NCBI RefSeq assembly: GCF_000380245.2
Contig: NZ_HG428741.1
Span: 1,945,717 to 2,009,716 of the forward strand
DNA from: Bacillus massiliigorillae
Lineage (GTDB): Bacteria > Bacillota > Bacilli > Bacillales > DSM-1321
Direction: 5' to 3'
DNA length: 64,000 nucleotides
Position 1 is the first letter of the stretch, and each line of letters begins with the position of its first letter. The position numbers and the translations under genes are program-made. Shown piece by piece: positions 32,882 to 40,907 of the stretch. The notes under the pieces were generated by a model, which saw only the letters and a list, made by a program, of their open reading frames with translations, was not told the DNA's origin and made no database searches.

Positions 32882-34048
32882 ATGAAAGGCCATATTAGAG
32901 AAAGAAAAGCAAAAAAAGGACGCAGATTCGAAGTAGTCGTAGATATAGGAAGAGATCCTTATACAGGTAAGCGAAAACAAAAAACAAAATCAGGTTTCAC
33001 TTCAAAGCGAGATGCTGAATCATTCCTTCGCAAATGGCTCGTTGAATTAGATGAGAACCGTTACGTGGAACCAAGTAAAGAAACATTTGCTTCCTATATG
33101 GAGCATTGGTTTACTTCTCACTATCAAAAACGCGTTAAAGAATCAACAATCTCCAATAGAAAGTATGCAATGGACAAACATCTTATTCGAGAAAATCCGT
33201 TTGCAAACAAAGAGCTTTCAAAAATTACAACAGAAATGATAGATGCTTTATACAACGACAAGTTAGATGAGGGATATAGCACCAATACCATACGCAAAAT
33301 CCATCAATTACTGAATCAAGCTTTCAAACAAGCGGTTAAGTGGAAGAAAATAGCTCACAATCCGGTGATTGATGCGGATCCACCATCAGTAAAAACAAAA
33401 GACACAGTAATATGGTCTTTTGATGAAATACACCGCTTTCTTGAACACTGTAAGGAAGAGAGACATTACATCACCTTCTTACTTGCCATCTATACCGGAA
33501 TGCGTAGAGGTGAAATTCTTGGGCTCAAATGGAGTGATATTGATTTCAAGAAAAAAATCATCCGTGTAGAACGCACATTGATTCACATTCCTGAAAAAGG
33601 CTATCAACTATCTTCTCCGAAAACTTTCAAGTCGAGGCGACAAGTTCCTATTACTGATTACATCCTAAATGAGCTAATCACTCATAAAGAGCAGCAGGAA
33701 GAGTGGAAAGATCGATTAGGTGGAACCTATCAGGATAACAACTTGGTTATTTGTACGGAACAAGGAACCTTTCAAGATCCACGTAATTTATTACGTGTAA
33801 TGAAGCGATTATGCGAAATGGCAAATGTCACATCAATCTGTATACACGAGATTCGCCATACTCACGCCTCTATCTTGATTAGAGAAGGTGTAGATATCGT
33901 CAAAGTCGCAAATCGCCTCGGTCATTCCAAACCTAAAACAACATTAGATACGTATGCTCACCTGATACCAAATGATCAAGATCAAGTCGCCGATATCTTC
34001 CACAACGCCTTGATGCAGAAAAAACAGCCTGATGTGAGCATTATGTGA
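32882..34048 (+). CDS. int: Tyrosine integrase of the tRNA-Val island
   Basis: 388 residues, full length. An arm-binding domain (MKGHIRERKAKKGRRFEV...TKSGFTSKRDAESFL), a SAM-like core-binding domain (about 65-165), and a catalytic domain with YTGMRRGEILGL (first Arg), HEIRHTHAS (His-x-x-Arg) and HSKPKTTLDTYAHL (nucleophile Tyr). It catalyses integration and excision at the adjacent tRNA 3' end, 98 bp away. GGAGGAAAGCG precedes the ATG. It is the terminal gene of the island. Confidence 0.94.
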   Translation: MKGHIRERKAKKGRRFEVVVDIGRDPYTGKRKQKTKSGFTSKRDAESFLRKWLVELDENRYVEPSKETFASYMEHWFTSHYQKRVKESTISNRKYAMDKHLIRENPFANKELSKITTEMIDALYNDKLDEGYSTNTIRKIHQLLNQAFKQAVKWKKIAHNPVIDADPPSVKTKDTVIWSFDEIHRFLEHCKEERHYITFLLAIYTGMRRGEILGLKWSDIDFKKKIIRVERTLIHIPEKGYQLSSPKTFKSRRQVPITDYILNELITHKEQQEEWKDRLGGTYQDNNLVICTEQGTFQDPRNLLRVMKRLCEMANVTSICIHEIRHTHASILIREGVDIVKVANRLGHSKPKTTLDTYAHLIPNDQDQVADIFHNALMQKKQPDVSIM

Positions 34049-34091
34049 GCAATTCGCCAGAACGGAGCACCAACCAAGAAAAACTACTCCA

Positions 34092-34186
34092 AACAAAAAG
34101 CCAGAAACCCTTGATATATAAAGGTTTCTGGCGCCTAAAAAGTGATGACCCGAGAGGGATTCGAACCCCCGACCCCATCCCTGTCA
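34092..34186. repeat. attR-like direct repeat overlapping tRNA-Val
   Basis: Right copy of the 95-bp repeat whose left copy is 11772-11866. It contains the tRNA terminator and the tRNA 3' half through the anticodon. The intact tRNA extends beyond it to 34217, so the gene was rebuilt at this end on integration. Confidence 0.8.
34100..34132 (-). terminator. Terminator of tRNA-Val
   Basis: GCCAGAAACC / GGTTTCTGGC stem, then TTTTTGTTT on the minus strand. It is 14 bp past the tRNA 3' end and is duplicated at 11780-11812. Confidence 0.88.
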
Positions 34187-34217
34187 AGGATGTATCCTCC
34201 CACTGAACTATCGGATC
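34146..34217 (-). tRNA. tRNA-Val (anticodon GAC)
   Basis: The cloverleaf can be drawn by hand on the minus strand: acceptor stem GATCCGA/TCGGGTC with one G-U pair and discriminator A; anticodon arm CATCC-TTGACAG-GGATG with anticodon GAC; T arm GGGGG-TTCGAAT-CCCTC. The CCA is not encoded. The D loop is short, total about 72 nt. It serves as the integration site of the 22-kb island. Confidence 0.85.
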
Positions 34218-34676
34218 GATATCTGCAAGTAGGTTTATAAGAAATTCACACTATACAAAAACACCCGACCAGTGTTTTTCTCACTTTTCTGTTGAATCCA
34301 GCCATAATTGACCTTCCAATTTTGAATTCAAAGCTATTTTAAATTCATGTCAAATATATGTCCATTTTCATTAATGAGGATATCATCTGAATTTCCAATT
34401 CATCTCCAACAGAAAGACGCAAACGACTTAACAGTATTACATTGAAAAAAGTTATTGAATCATTATTTCCCCTTACATATAAATGCCGTATCATGTACTC
34501 TAATCCCTAATAATCCTCCCGTTAAAACTAGCCTGCCCCCTCAATCACTCACCCTTTAATTACTAGCTAGTAATTATGCCTACACAACCCAAATCAATAA
34601 TTTTTAATAAAAGTAATAAAGGGTTATAATAAAACAGAAACATTTGTTCTTATAATTTAACTTATGGAGGAGTAAT
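34218..34676. other. Intergenic region between tRNA-Val and the next gene
   Basis: About 460 bp, AT-rich, without credible genes. CTAGCCTGCCCCC near 34528-34540 faintly recalls the cassette left site, but nothing else supports it. Confidence 0.45.
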
Positions 34677-35183
34677 ATGCTAACTAATAATGAATATAAA
34701 GAAATAATAGAGAAAAAATTTAATAAACCATTAAAAGAAATAATGTATGAGATATGCATAGAAAGAGGTATGGAGAAATGGGATGGTGCCAAGGAACTAG
34801 GTGTTCCAGAAGATACATTTGTACGTTGGAGAACAAATTTCCGTTTTGGTCCATTACAATATCAAGCTGACATGGCACAAAAGCATAGAATAGAAACAAT
34901 AAATAAATACAAACAAGAACTTAAAAATACTGAATTAGAAAGGAATTTAATTTACAAAGACGAGGTCTCACTAACTGGATTCAAGGAAATAGCTGAACGT
35001 ATGCTTGAATTAAAGAAAATACAAAGTGCAAATAGAGATACTGAGATGTCAAATTTAATGGATATAATGAGTGTAGGAATTTGGGAGTCAATCATAGAAT
35101 ACTTAGATAAGTATGAGAACGGTAGTTTAATCAACCAATATGAACAAGAATTAAAATATACCGTAAAATATGTAAAACAATGA
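34677..35183 (+). CDS. Putative DNA-binding protein, function unknown
   Basis: 168 residues. A helix-turn-helix-like segment (WDGAKELGVPEDTFVRWRTNF, about 38-58) precedes a long charged helical region (about 70-130) rich in Lys and Glu, likely coiled coil. GGAGGAGTAAT precedes the ATG. It stands alone with a terminator after it. I do not recognise the family; the HTH resembles those in transposase or phage small-terminase N-termini. Confidence 0.6.
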   Translation: MLTNNEYKEIIEKKFNKPLKEIMYEICIERGMEKWDGAKELGVPEDTFVRWRTNFRFGPLQYQADMAQKHRIETINKYKQELKNTELERNLIYKDEVSLTGFKEIAERMLELKKIQSANRDTEMSNLMDIMSVGIWESIIEYLDKYENGSLINQYEQELKYTVKYVKQ

Positions 35184-35249
35184 TTATAAAAAGACAAGAT
35201 GTTTTATATAGGAGCCCAAAATCCAATTAGATTGGTCATTTATGCAAAG

Positions 35250-35277
35250 GCACATTAATCTGATAATGTGCTTTTTT
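35250..35277 (+). terminator. Rho-independent terminator
   Basis: GCACATTA / TAATGTGC with a 6-nt loop followed by T6, ending the 34677-35183 transcript. Confidence 0.88.
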
Positions 35278-35540
35278 ATACTATAATATTTTTTATATTC
35301 TTAGATACACTTAATCAGTCTATACGGTGTCAAAACATCCTTTTTATTTCAACGGTTAAATACTAGTCCAGATTCGCCTAGTTAATATCTTTTCTATTAG
35401 ACCTATATCGAATATAAACACAAGTATATTTGCAATACCTTGCATATACTCCCATTTATATAACTTTTTCTATCTTCTTAATAGTCTATTTCCAAAAGAA
35501 ATCTCAAATCTAATAAACTCGATATTTAATTATTCAAATT

Positions 35541-35578
35541 AAAAGACAGTGAGCTTTTAAGTTGCTCACTGTCTTTTT
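35541..35578. terminator. Bidirectional terminator downstream of leuA
   Basis: AAAAGACAGTGAGC / GCTCACTGTCTTTTT stem, A- and T-tracts on both sides, about 160 bp past the leuA stop. Confidence 0.85.
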
Positions 35579-35739
35579 AAGTATATCTTATTACAATAAG
35601 TACCTTCTTTAGTGTTTTTAAAGTTAGTCGGCAGGCATCATTTTAGTTTGAATTGTTTCTAAAAACTTGAATCATTGCACAATTGTTAGTAATTGTCCTT
35701 TTCAAAAATTCAATTTGAATATTTACTATCTCTCTGTAC

Positions 35740-37434
35740 TTATTTAATTAATTCTCTTTCTACAGAAAGTTGTAAGCTAGTTACCATTTTATTAACAGCA
35801 CTAAACAGCGCTTTTACTGATGAATTCATAATATCAGTGTCAATTCCACAACCCCAATATACAGTACCATTGTTTGAAGTAATTCCTACATAAGATACAG
35901 CCTGAGAACCTGAGCCTATTTCTAATGCATGCTGTTTATAAATTAAATCTTTATAATCAATTCCTAGTTGTGTTTGGATTACGTTGCTAATTGCATCCAA
36001 TCTACCATTACCATAACCTGTTAATTCACATTCCTCATTATTGACTCGAAGCGATACAATTGTTTCGTATTGACCATTTTGCTTGTATTGATAACGAATA
36101 TATTCAAAAGGTGTATTAATATTGACGTATTCATTCATGAAAATATCATAAATTTCATTCGGCATAAGCTCTTTCTGGTTATGATCCGAAACATTCTTCA
36201 CACTATATCCAAAGCTCTCACGCATTTCGTTAGGAAGGTCAATTCCATAATTTTGTTGAAGGATATAACCAATTCCACCTTTACCAGATTGGCTGTTAAT
36301 TCGGATGATGTCTCCTTCATATTCTCTTCCGATATCCATTGGATCAATTAATAGATAAGGAACTGTCCAATATTGGCAGTCTTCTTCTTCACGCCATTTC
36401 ATTCCTTTGGCAATAGCATCTTGGTGAGAGCCAGAGAATGCAGTAAATACAAGTTCACCACCATATGGATGTCTTTCATGTACTGTCATTCTCACTAATT
36501 TTTCATATTTAGAAATAATAGCAGGGATATTTTCGAAATTCAGCTTTGGATCTACTCCGTGTGAGTACATGTTTAATGCAAGTGTTACGATATCGACGTT
36601 CCCTGTTCTTTCTCCATTTCCAAACAGTGTTCCTTCGACTCTTTGCGCTCCAGCTAACATACCTAGCTCGGCATCTGCTACCCCTGTTCCTCTGTCATTG
36701 TGTGGATGAAGTGATAGAACGACATTGTCTCTATATTTAAGATTATCACTCATATATTCAATTTGGCTTGCGTATACGTGTGGCATTGACATTGATACTG
36801 TAGCTGGAAGGTTGATTATTACCTTGTTATCCTCTGCAGGTTGCCAAATATCTAGTACCTTATTGCATATTTCAAGTGAAAACTCTACTTCTGTACCTGT
36901 GAAGCTTTCTGGAGAATACTGAAATTGGAAATTCCCTTCCGTTTCAGCAGCATATTTTTTTAGCATTTTCGCTCCAGTAACTGCTATATTAATAATTTCT
37001 TCCTTAGATTTTCTAAATACTTGCTCACGCTGTGCCACTGAAGTGGAATTGTACAAATGCACCACTGCTTTTTTCGCACCTTGTAACGCTTCAAATGTTT
37101 TTTTGATAATATGTTCTCTTGACTGTGTTAATACTTGAATTGTCACATCATCTGGAATCAAATTTTCTTCAATTAATGTACGTAAAAAAGCGTATTCTGT
37201 TTCTGATGCAGCAGGGAAACCTACTTCTATTTCTTTAAAGCCCACTTCCAAAAGTAATTGAAAATACTCTAGCTTCTCCTCCAGATTCATAGGTACGATC
37301 AAAGCTTGATTTCCATCTCGAAGATCCACACTACACCATGTAGGCGCTTCTGTAATATATTCCTTTTCTGTCCATTTCAAGCTTTTCACTGGGGGCATAA
37401 AGTAACCTCTAGTATATTTTTCGATATTTTTCAT
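35740..37434 (-). CDS. leuA: 2-isopropylmalate synthase, LeuA type 2
   Basis: 564 residues from ATG 37434, chosen because GGTGGGAG is 5 nt upstream. The HMGL-like TIM barrel starts at VDLRDGNQAL (metal and substrate residues) and contains SLHPHNDRGTG (metal-binding His pair) and FGNGERTGN. The C-terminal LeuA dimer/allosteric domain (about 430-564) binds leucine. The enzyme condenses acetyl-CoA with 2-ketoisovalerate, the first committed step to leucine. It is monocistronic, with a T-box leader upstream. The order and length match the type 2 (fungal/actinobacterial-like) form. Confidence 0.92.
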   Translation of the reverse strand: MKNIEKYTRGYFMPPVKSLKWTEKEYITEAPTWCSVDLRDGNQALIVPMNLEEKLEYFQLLLEVGFKEIEVGFPAASETEYAFLRTLIEENLIPDDVTIQVLTQSREHIIKKTFEALQGAKKAVVHLYNSTSVAQREQVFRKSKEEIINIAVTGAKMLKKYAAETEGNFQFQYSPESFTGTEVEFSLEICNKVLDIWQPAEDNKVIINLPATVSMSMPHVYASQIEYMSDNLKYRDNVVLSLHPHNDRGTGVADAELGMLAGAQRVEGTLFGNGERTGNVDIVTLALNMYSHGVDPKLNFENIPAIISKYEKLVRMTVHERHPYGGELVFTAFSGSHQDAIAKGMKWREEEDCQYWTVPYLLIDPMDIGREYEGDIIRINSQSGKGGIGYILQQNYGIDLPNEMRESFGYSVKNVSDHNQKELMPNEIYDIFMNEYVNINTPFEYIRYQYKQNGQYETIVSLRVNNEECELTGYGNGRLDAISNVIQTQLGIDYKDLIYKQHALEIGSGSQAVSYVGITSNNGTVYWGCGIDTDIMNSSVKALFSAVNKMVTSLQLSVERELIK

Positions 37435-37488
37435 CAATACTCCCACCTTTTTTATTTATATTATTTAGTTTATTAAGAAAATAAAAAA

Positions 37489-37745
37489 GCCCCGTCTCTA
37501 TTTATATATAGAGACGAGGCATTGCTCGCGGTACCACTCTAATTGATTAATAATAATATTAACCCACTCATTTTCGGTGGCTATTACCACCTATCTTCTT
37601 AACGGTAGAAAACCGACTTCCCCTACTGATTATGTTCAGGGAGTAGCTTATGGATGAGTTCAAAGGCTATAACTACCGATTTCCACCAACCATCGGCTCT
37701 CTAAAAGTTTATAAATCCCTTTACTATTTCCAATCTTCGCTTGTT
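37489..37745 (-). promoter_or_regulatory. T-box riboswitch (tRNA-Leu responsive) upstream of leuA
   Basis: The conserved T-box AGAGTGGTACCGCGAGC lies at 37524-37540 on the minus strand, followed by the terminator stem GCCTCGTCTCTA / TAGAGACGGGGC and T6 (37484-37520). An AGAGAGCCGATGGTTGGTG-type stem I lies near 37680-37700. In stem I, GAACTCATCC puts CTC (Leu) at the specifier position (37656-37658). Uncharged tRNA-Leu should stabilise the antiterminator and switch on leuA. Confidence 0.92.
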
Positions 37746-38004
37746 TTTATGTAATTAAACACAATAATATACAGATAGAATAGAATAGTCAATACATAAT
37801 TAACAGAAAAATAAAAATTATTATAATTTTATTATATTTCAACATTATATCTTCTTATGTTTTTCATGACTTCGTAATAGTACTGCAAAATACAAAAATA
37901 CCCCGATGCACACTCTGTTTTTTCCTTAATTTAGCAAAAACATATTTACTTGCATGGTTTTTGGCTTTATGATTTAATCAGGCTTCACTTAGGAGGTGTA
38001 TTGA

Positions 38005-38544
38005 ATGAATATAGCACTTCAATATTCATATACGATTGCATTAGTTGGTTTCATCTTATACAGAAAAGTAAAACGTTCCATTGGCTTTCAACTTTATAAA
38101 CCAAGAAGATTAATATTTCGAATTATTATTTTCAGTCTTGTCTCATTATTCGTTCTTACTAGCTGTTTTCTTCACCCTGTAACCTTTCTCTATGTTGCAA
38201 TTGGACTCATATTAGGAGTCTTGTTAGTGTCATATGCTATTAAACATAGTAAATTCGAAGTTAGAAATTATTTATTTTATTACAGAACTCATTTATGGAT
38301 TGAATCTTTAGTACTTGCACTCTTCCTAGGTCGATTTATTTATCGAATAATCATCTTACTTCAAATTTCTAACGAAGTAACCGACATGAATAGTCTTCAA
38401 TATAGTCAACATTTTACGAAAGATCCATCAACTATTATTATTTTATTTATTTTGATGGTTTACTATATTGGATATAACAGTTTCATCTTACGAAAAGGTA
38501 AACAATCACATCCTCCACATACACCTTCAACTATTAATAATTAA
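38005..38544 (+). CDS. CcdC-like membrane protein (DUF1453 family)
   Basis: 179 residues with five hydrophobic helices. IGFQLYKPRRLIFRIIIF, the middle IGLILGVLLVSYAIKHSKFEV and YYRTHLWIE match the CcdC/DUF1453 pattern. B. subtilis CcdC is linked with cytochrome c biogenesis genes but has no proven role. AGGAGGTG precedes the ATG. It is monocistronic, followed by a bidirectional terminator. Confidence 0.7.
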   Translation: MNIALQYSYTIALVGFILYRKVKRSIGFQLYKPRRLIFRIIIFSLVSLFVLTSCFLHPVTFLYVAIGLILGVLLVSYAIKHSKFEVRNYLFYYRTHLWIESLVLALFLGRFIYRIIILLQISNEVTDMNSLQYSQHFTKDPSTIIILFILMVYYIGYNSFILRKGKQSHPPHTPSTINN

Positions 38545-38564
38545 TTTATGATTACTAATAAAAT

Positions 38565-38609
38565 AGAGGCTATTTCTAAGTCATACAATCAGCTTAGAGA
38601 ATAGCCTCT
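38565..38609. terminator. Bidirectional terminator
   Basis: AGAGGCTATTTCTAAG pairs with CTTAGAGAATAGCCTCT; T6 on the plus strand. Shared by the convergent genes. Confidence 0.85.
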
Positions 38610-38614
38610 GTTTT

Positions 38615-38851
38615 TTATTTCGTTACTTCAAACCCTAATCGAATAGCAGGCATTGCCGAACCTGGATGATCCGTTGAATAAGTAAGTTGTGGAATTAATG
38701 TCATATCTGTAGATTTTTCTTTTTGCTTATAAATCCCCGGATATAAATCAATAATGTGATAGCCAGATTCTCCTGTTGCCACAACATCAAATGTTAAATC
38801 ACCTTGACTGTTAAAGGCACACAAGTATCCCTTATTTTCAATGTATTTCAT
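38615..38851 (-). CDS. Small protein, possibly a truncated gene at the prophage boundary
   Basis: 78 residues, mostly beta-strand like (YLCAFNSQGDLTFDVVATG, GYHIIDLYPGIYKQ, MPAIRLGFEVTK). The ATG at 38851 has no ribosome site and the sequence starts abruptly, as if it were the C-terminal part of a longer protein. The upstream DNA changes character, so the prophage or another insertion may have cut it. No family recognised. Confidence 0.45.
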   Translation of the reverse strand: MKYIENKGYLCAFNSQGDLTFDVVATGESGYHIIDLYPGIYKQKEKSTDMTLIPQLTYSTDHPGSAMPAIRLGFEVTK

Positions 38852-38983
38852 CAGTTTTTAATTAATTTCGAAAACAGTTATTGTGCATAGATTTTCATAC
38901 AGACTTCAGAATGTCGGTTCATATATTTCCATATTGTTTTAGATAAAATGTGGTCAATAATGTGGTCAATAATCAAATCATTA

Positions 38984-39373
38984 TTAACTAGAAGCAGAAT
39001 CAATCAATCTTCCATCTGAACTATAAATATAAATTAAATAAGAATTTTTCTCTAAAGTTAAATCACTTTTCCTATCAATCAAAGCACTTTTTACATCATC
39101 AACATAATTAGCAGCAATTTCATCTATATTCTGTTTAGACTTTTCATATGGAATATAAATAACAATAGCATCATCATCATGTCTAACATCAATACGATCT
39201 ACATCTTTTAATTCTTCTTTTAGAATGGAATTATCATTTTCAACTCTTTCCTCTTTGGTCATTCCTTCTGCCGATTTAAACGAAGGAGTATTATCTCTAT
39301 TAAAAAATGCTCCTGCTAATCCAATAACAGCTAAAATAATAATACATAATGTAATAATCTTTTTCATAAACAA
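38984..39373 (-). CDS. Membrane-anchored small protein, function unknown
   Basis: 129 residues. One N-terminal helix (IITLCIIILAVIGLAGAFF) acts as an anchor or signal; the rest is a charged soluble domain exposed outside the membrane, with IVIYIPYEKSKQ and SYLIYIYSSDG strands. A second Met at position 3 is the better start by spacing to AAAGAGCTG. Orientation differs from the adjacent three-gene unit. No family recognised. Confidence 0.55.
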   Translation of the reverse strand: MFMKKIITLCIIILAVIGLAGAFFNRDNTPSFKSAEGMTKEERVENDNSILKEELKDVDRIDVRHDDDAIVIYIPYEKSKQNIDEIAANYVDDVKSALIDRKSDLTLEKNSYLIYIYSSDGRLIDSASS

Positions 39374-39639
39374 TCAGCTCTTTTCTGGATGGTTTCAAAC
39401 TAATCATACATGAAATCTTTTAGAAAAAAATGAATTATCGAGTAATATTGCTTCCAAATTCAATTTTGATTAATGGAATAAACCCAATACAACCCAATAC
39501 ATTAATAACTAATATGTTTAAAAATTAGGTTAACGGTGAAAATATTTATTGTACATATTATATTGTATAAAAATTTACGCTGATTTATAATTTAACTGTT
39601 TACCAACAATTTTTAGTTTAGAAAAAGGAGGAATGATTT

Positions 39640-40203
39640 ATGGTTAAAAAGTTATATTTATTTAAATTACTAAGTAAATACAATCAAAATAAGCCTCCTC
39701 TACACACTAATTTGGATGACGGTATATTTATTTCGGAAAACAATACAATTTTAGGTCTTGATCGAAGCAACTGGAAAGATCATAAAATAAAAAATTTCAG
39801 AAATGAGTATATAATCAAACCTTTTGAAGTTCGCCAAAATAAATTCGACCAGCTTCTCTTATCTCTTGATAAATTCAACGCTGATTTGATTAAAATATCC
39901 TTTACAAATGACCTGTTTGATGATGAACATGCAGATTTATTAAGTCTAATCCGTTCAAAAGATATTGATGGATTGATAAAGTTTGTAAATGAGCAAAGGT
40001 ACGAGTTCGGAAATGACATCGAGGAAATAACATTCAAAGATAAACAAAAAAGAATTCATGAAAATATATCATTTTCTCGAAATGCTGTATTAACTGCCGA
40101 AATTGAGGAAAATAAACTTGAAGATATAATTTCAAGCAGACCTATTGGACTATTAGCTGGAACATATTTTCCATTTACAGAAGAAAAGAATGGAGAGGTA
40201 TGA
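39640..40203 (+). CDS. Gene A of an unrecognised three-gene unit
   Basis: 187 residues, soluble. It begins MVKKLYLFKLLSKYNQN and contains DDGIFISENNTILGL, a charged middle (LLSLIRSKDIDGLIKF) and a C-terminal SSRPIGLLAGTYFPFTEEK. AAAAAGGAGGA precedes the ATG. It abuts the next gene with no gap (stop 40201-40203, next start 40204), so co-translation is likely. No family recognised. Confidence 0.75.
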   Translation: MVKKLYLFKLLSKYNQNKPPLHTNLDDGIFISENNTILGLDRSNWKDHKIKNFRNEYIIKPFEVRQNKFDQLLLSLDKFNADLIKISFTNDLFDDEHADLLSLIRSKDIDGLIKFVNEQRYEFGNDIEEITFKDKQKRIHENISFSRNAVLTAEIEENKLEDIISSRPIGLLAGTYFPFTEEKNGEV

Positions 40204-40905
40204 TTGAATAAACAAGAAACTCTTACTCTTTTAGTTAAAGATACAATCGTAATCGTTTTATTTTACTTTATTACAAAAGCTATTTGGAAGGACTCCAATT
40301 GGTTTGAAGATAAGGCAGAAGAGCTAATTACCTTCCTTTTAATCGGGATAATACTTTTTATTGTATCAATAGCGCTAACTATATTTACTCGCCCTATCGA
40401 TATAGTCATTGAACAATACAATCAACATTTCGAACAACCTAATACTAATTTTTCTATTAATGGTAGTAAAAAAACTCAAGACCATGAAAGAATCGTAGAG
40501 TTAAAAATCGGTCTTTTGAAAAGAAATTCAATATGGATGTGGATTTGCTGTAAAATATTAAAAAGGCTGAAACTGTCTATTCTTGTTGAACCAGTAACTC
40601 CAGGTATTTTACTTGAAGCGACTAACGAATCTTTACGCCAAGACATAGAATCAACACCAAGTGGATTTGAAATACTACTCCATAACTATGTTACCCAGAT
40701 TCTCGAAAGAGCTAATATTGATATAGAGAACAGCAAAGGCTGTGATTATTTTATCACAGAAGATATTACAAATATCGTAAGTACTGAAACTATTCAAATA
40801 ATAACAACACTTATGCTAAACGGAAAAGTAGCACCTTTTTGGCTTAATTTTTTCATTAAATCCAACACGTCCGAACATATAGTAAACTTCAGATGGGAGA
40901 TATAA
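40204..40905 (+). CDS. Gene B of the three-gene unit: two-helix membrane protein
   Basis: 233 residues, TTG start with GGAGAGG at correct spacing. Two N-terminal membrane helices (TIVIVLFYFITKAI and LITFLLIGIILFIVSIALTIF) are followed by a cytoplasmic domain of about 165 residues with RIVELKIGLLKRNSIWMW and YVTQILERANIDIEN. A membrane anchor plus cytoplasmic domain is common in defence effectors, but no known domain is identified. It probably forms a complex with genes A and C. Confidence 0.72.
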   Translation: MNKQETLTLLVKDTIVIVLFYFITKAIWKDSNWFEDKAEELITFLLIGIILFIVSIALTIFTRPIDIVIEQYNQHFEQPNTNFSINGSKKTQDHERIVELKIGLLKRNSIWMWICCKILKRLKLSILVEPVTPGILLEATNESLRQDIESTPSGFEILLHNYVTQILERANIDIENSKGCDYFITEDITNIVSTETIQIITTLMLNGKVAPFWLNFFIKSNTSEHIVNFRWEI

Positions 40906-40907
40906 TA

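Larger units (their letters stand above)
35184..35739. other. Intergenic region with two terminators
   Basis: It holds the terminators at 35250-35277 and 35541-35578; otherwise no gene is visible in about 550 bp. Confidence 0.5.

Noticed and set aside
34528..34540. CTAGCCTGCCCCC as a further cassette repeat
   Set aside because: Only a short match to the left site; no second arm, central stem or right site nearby.
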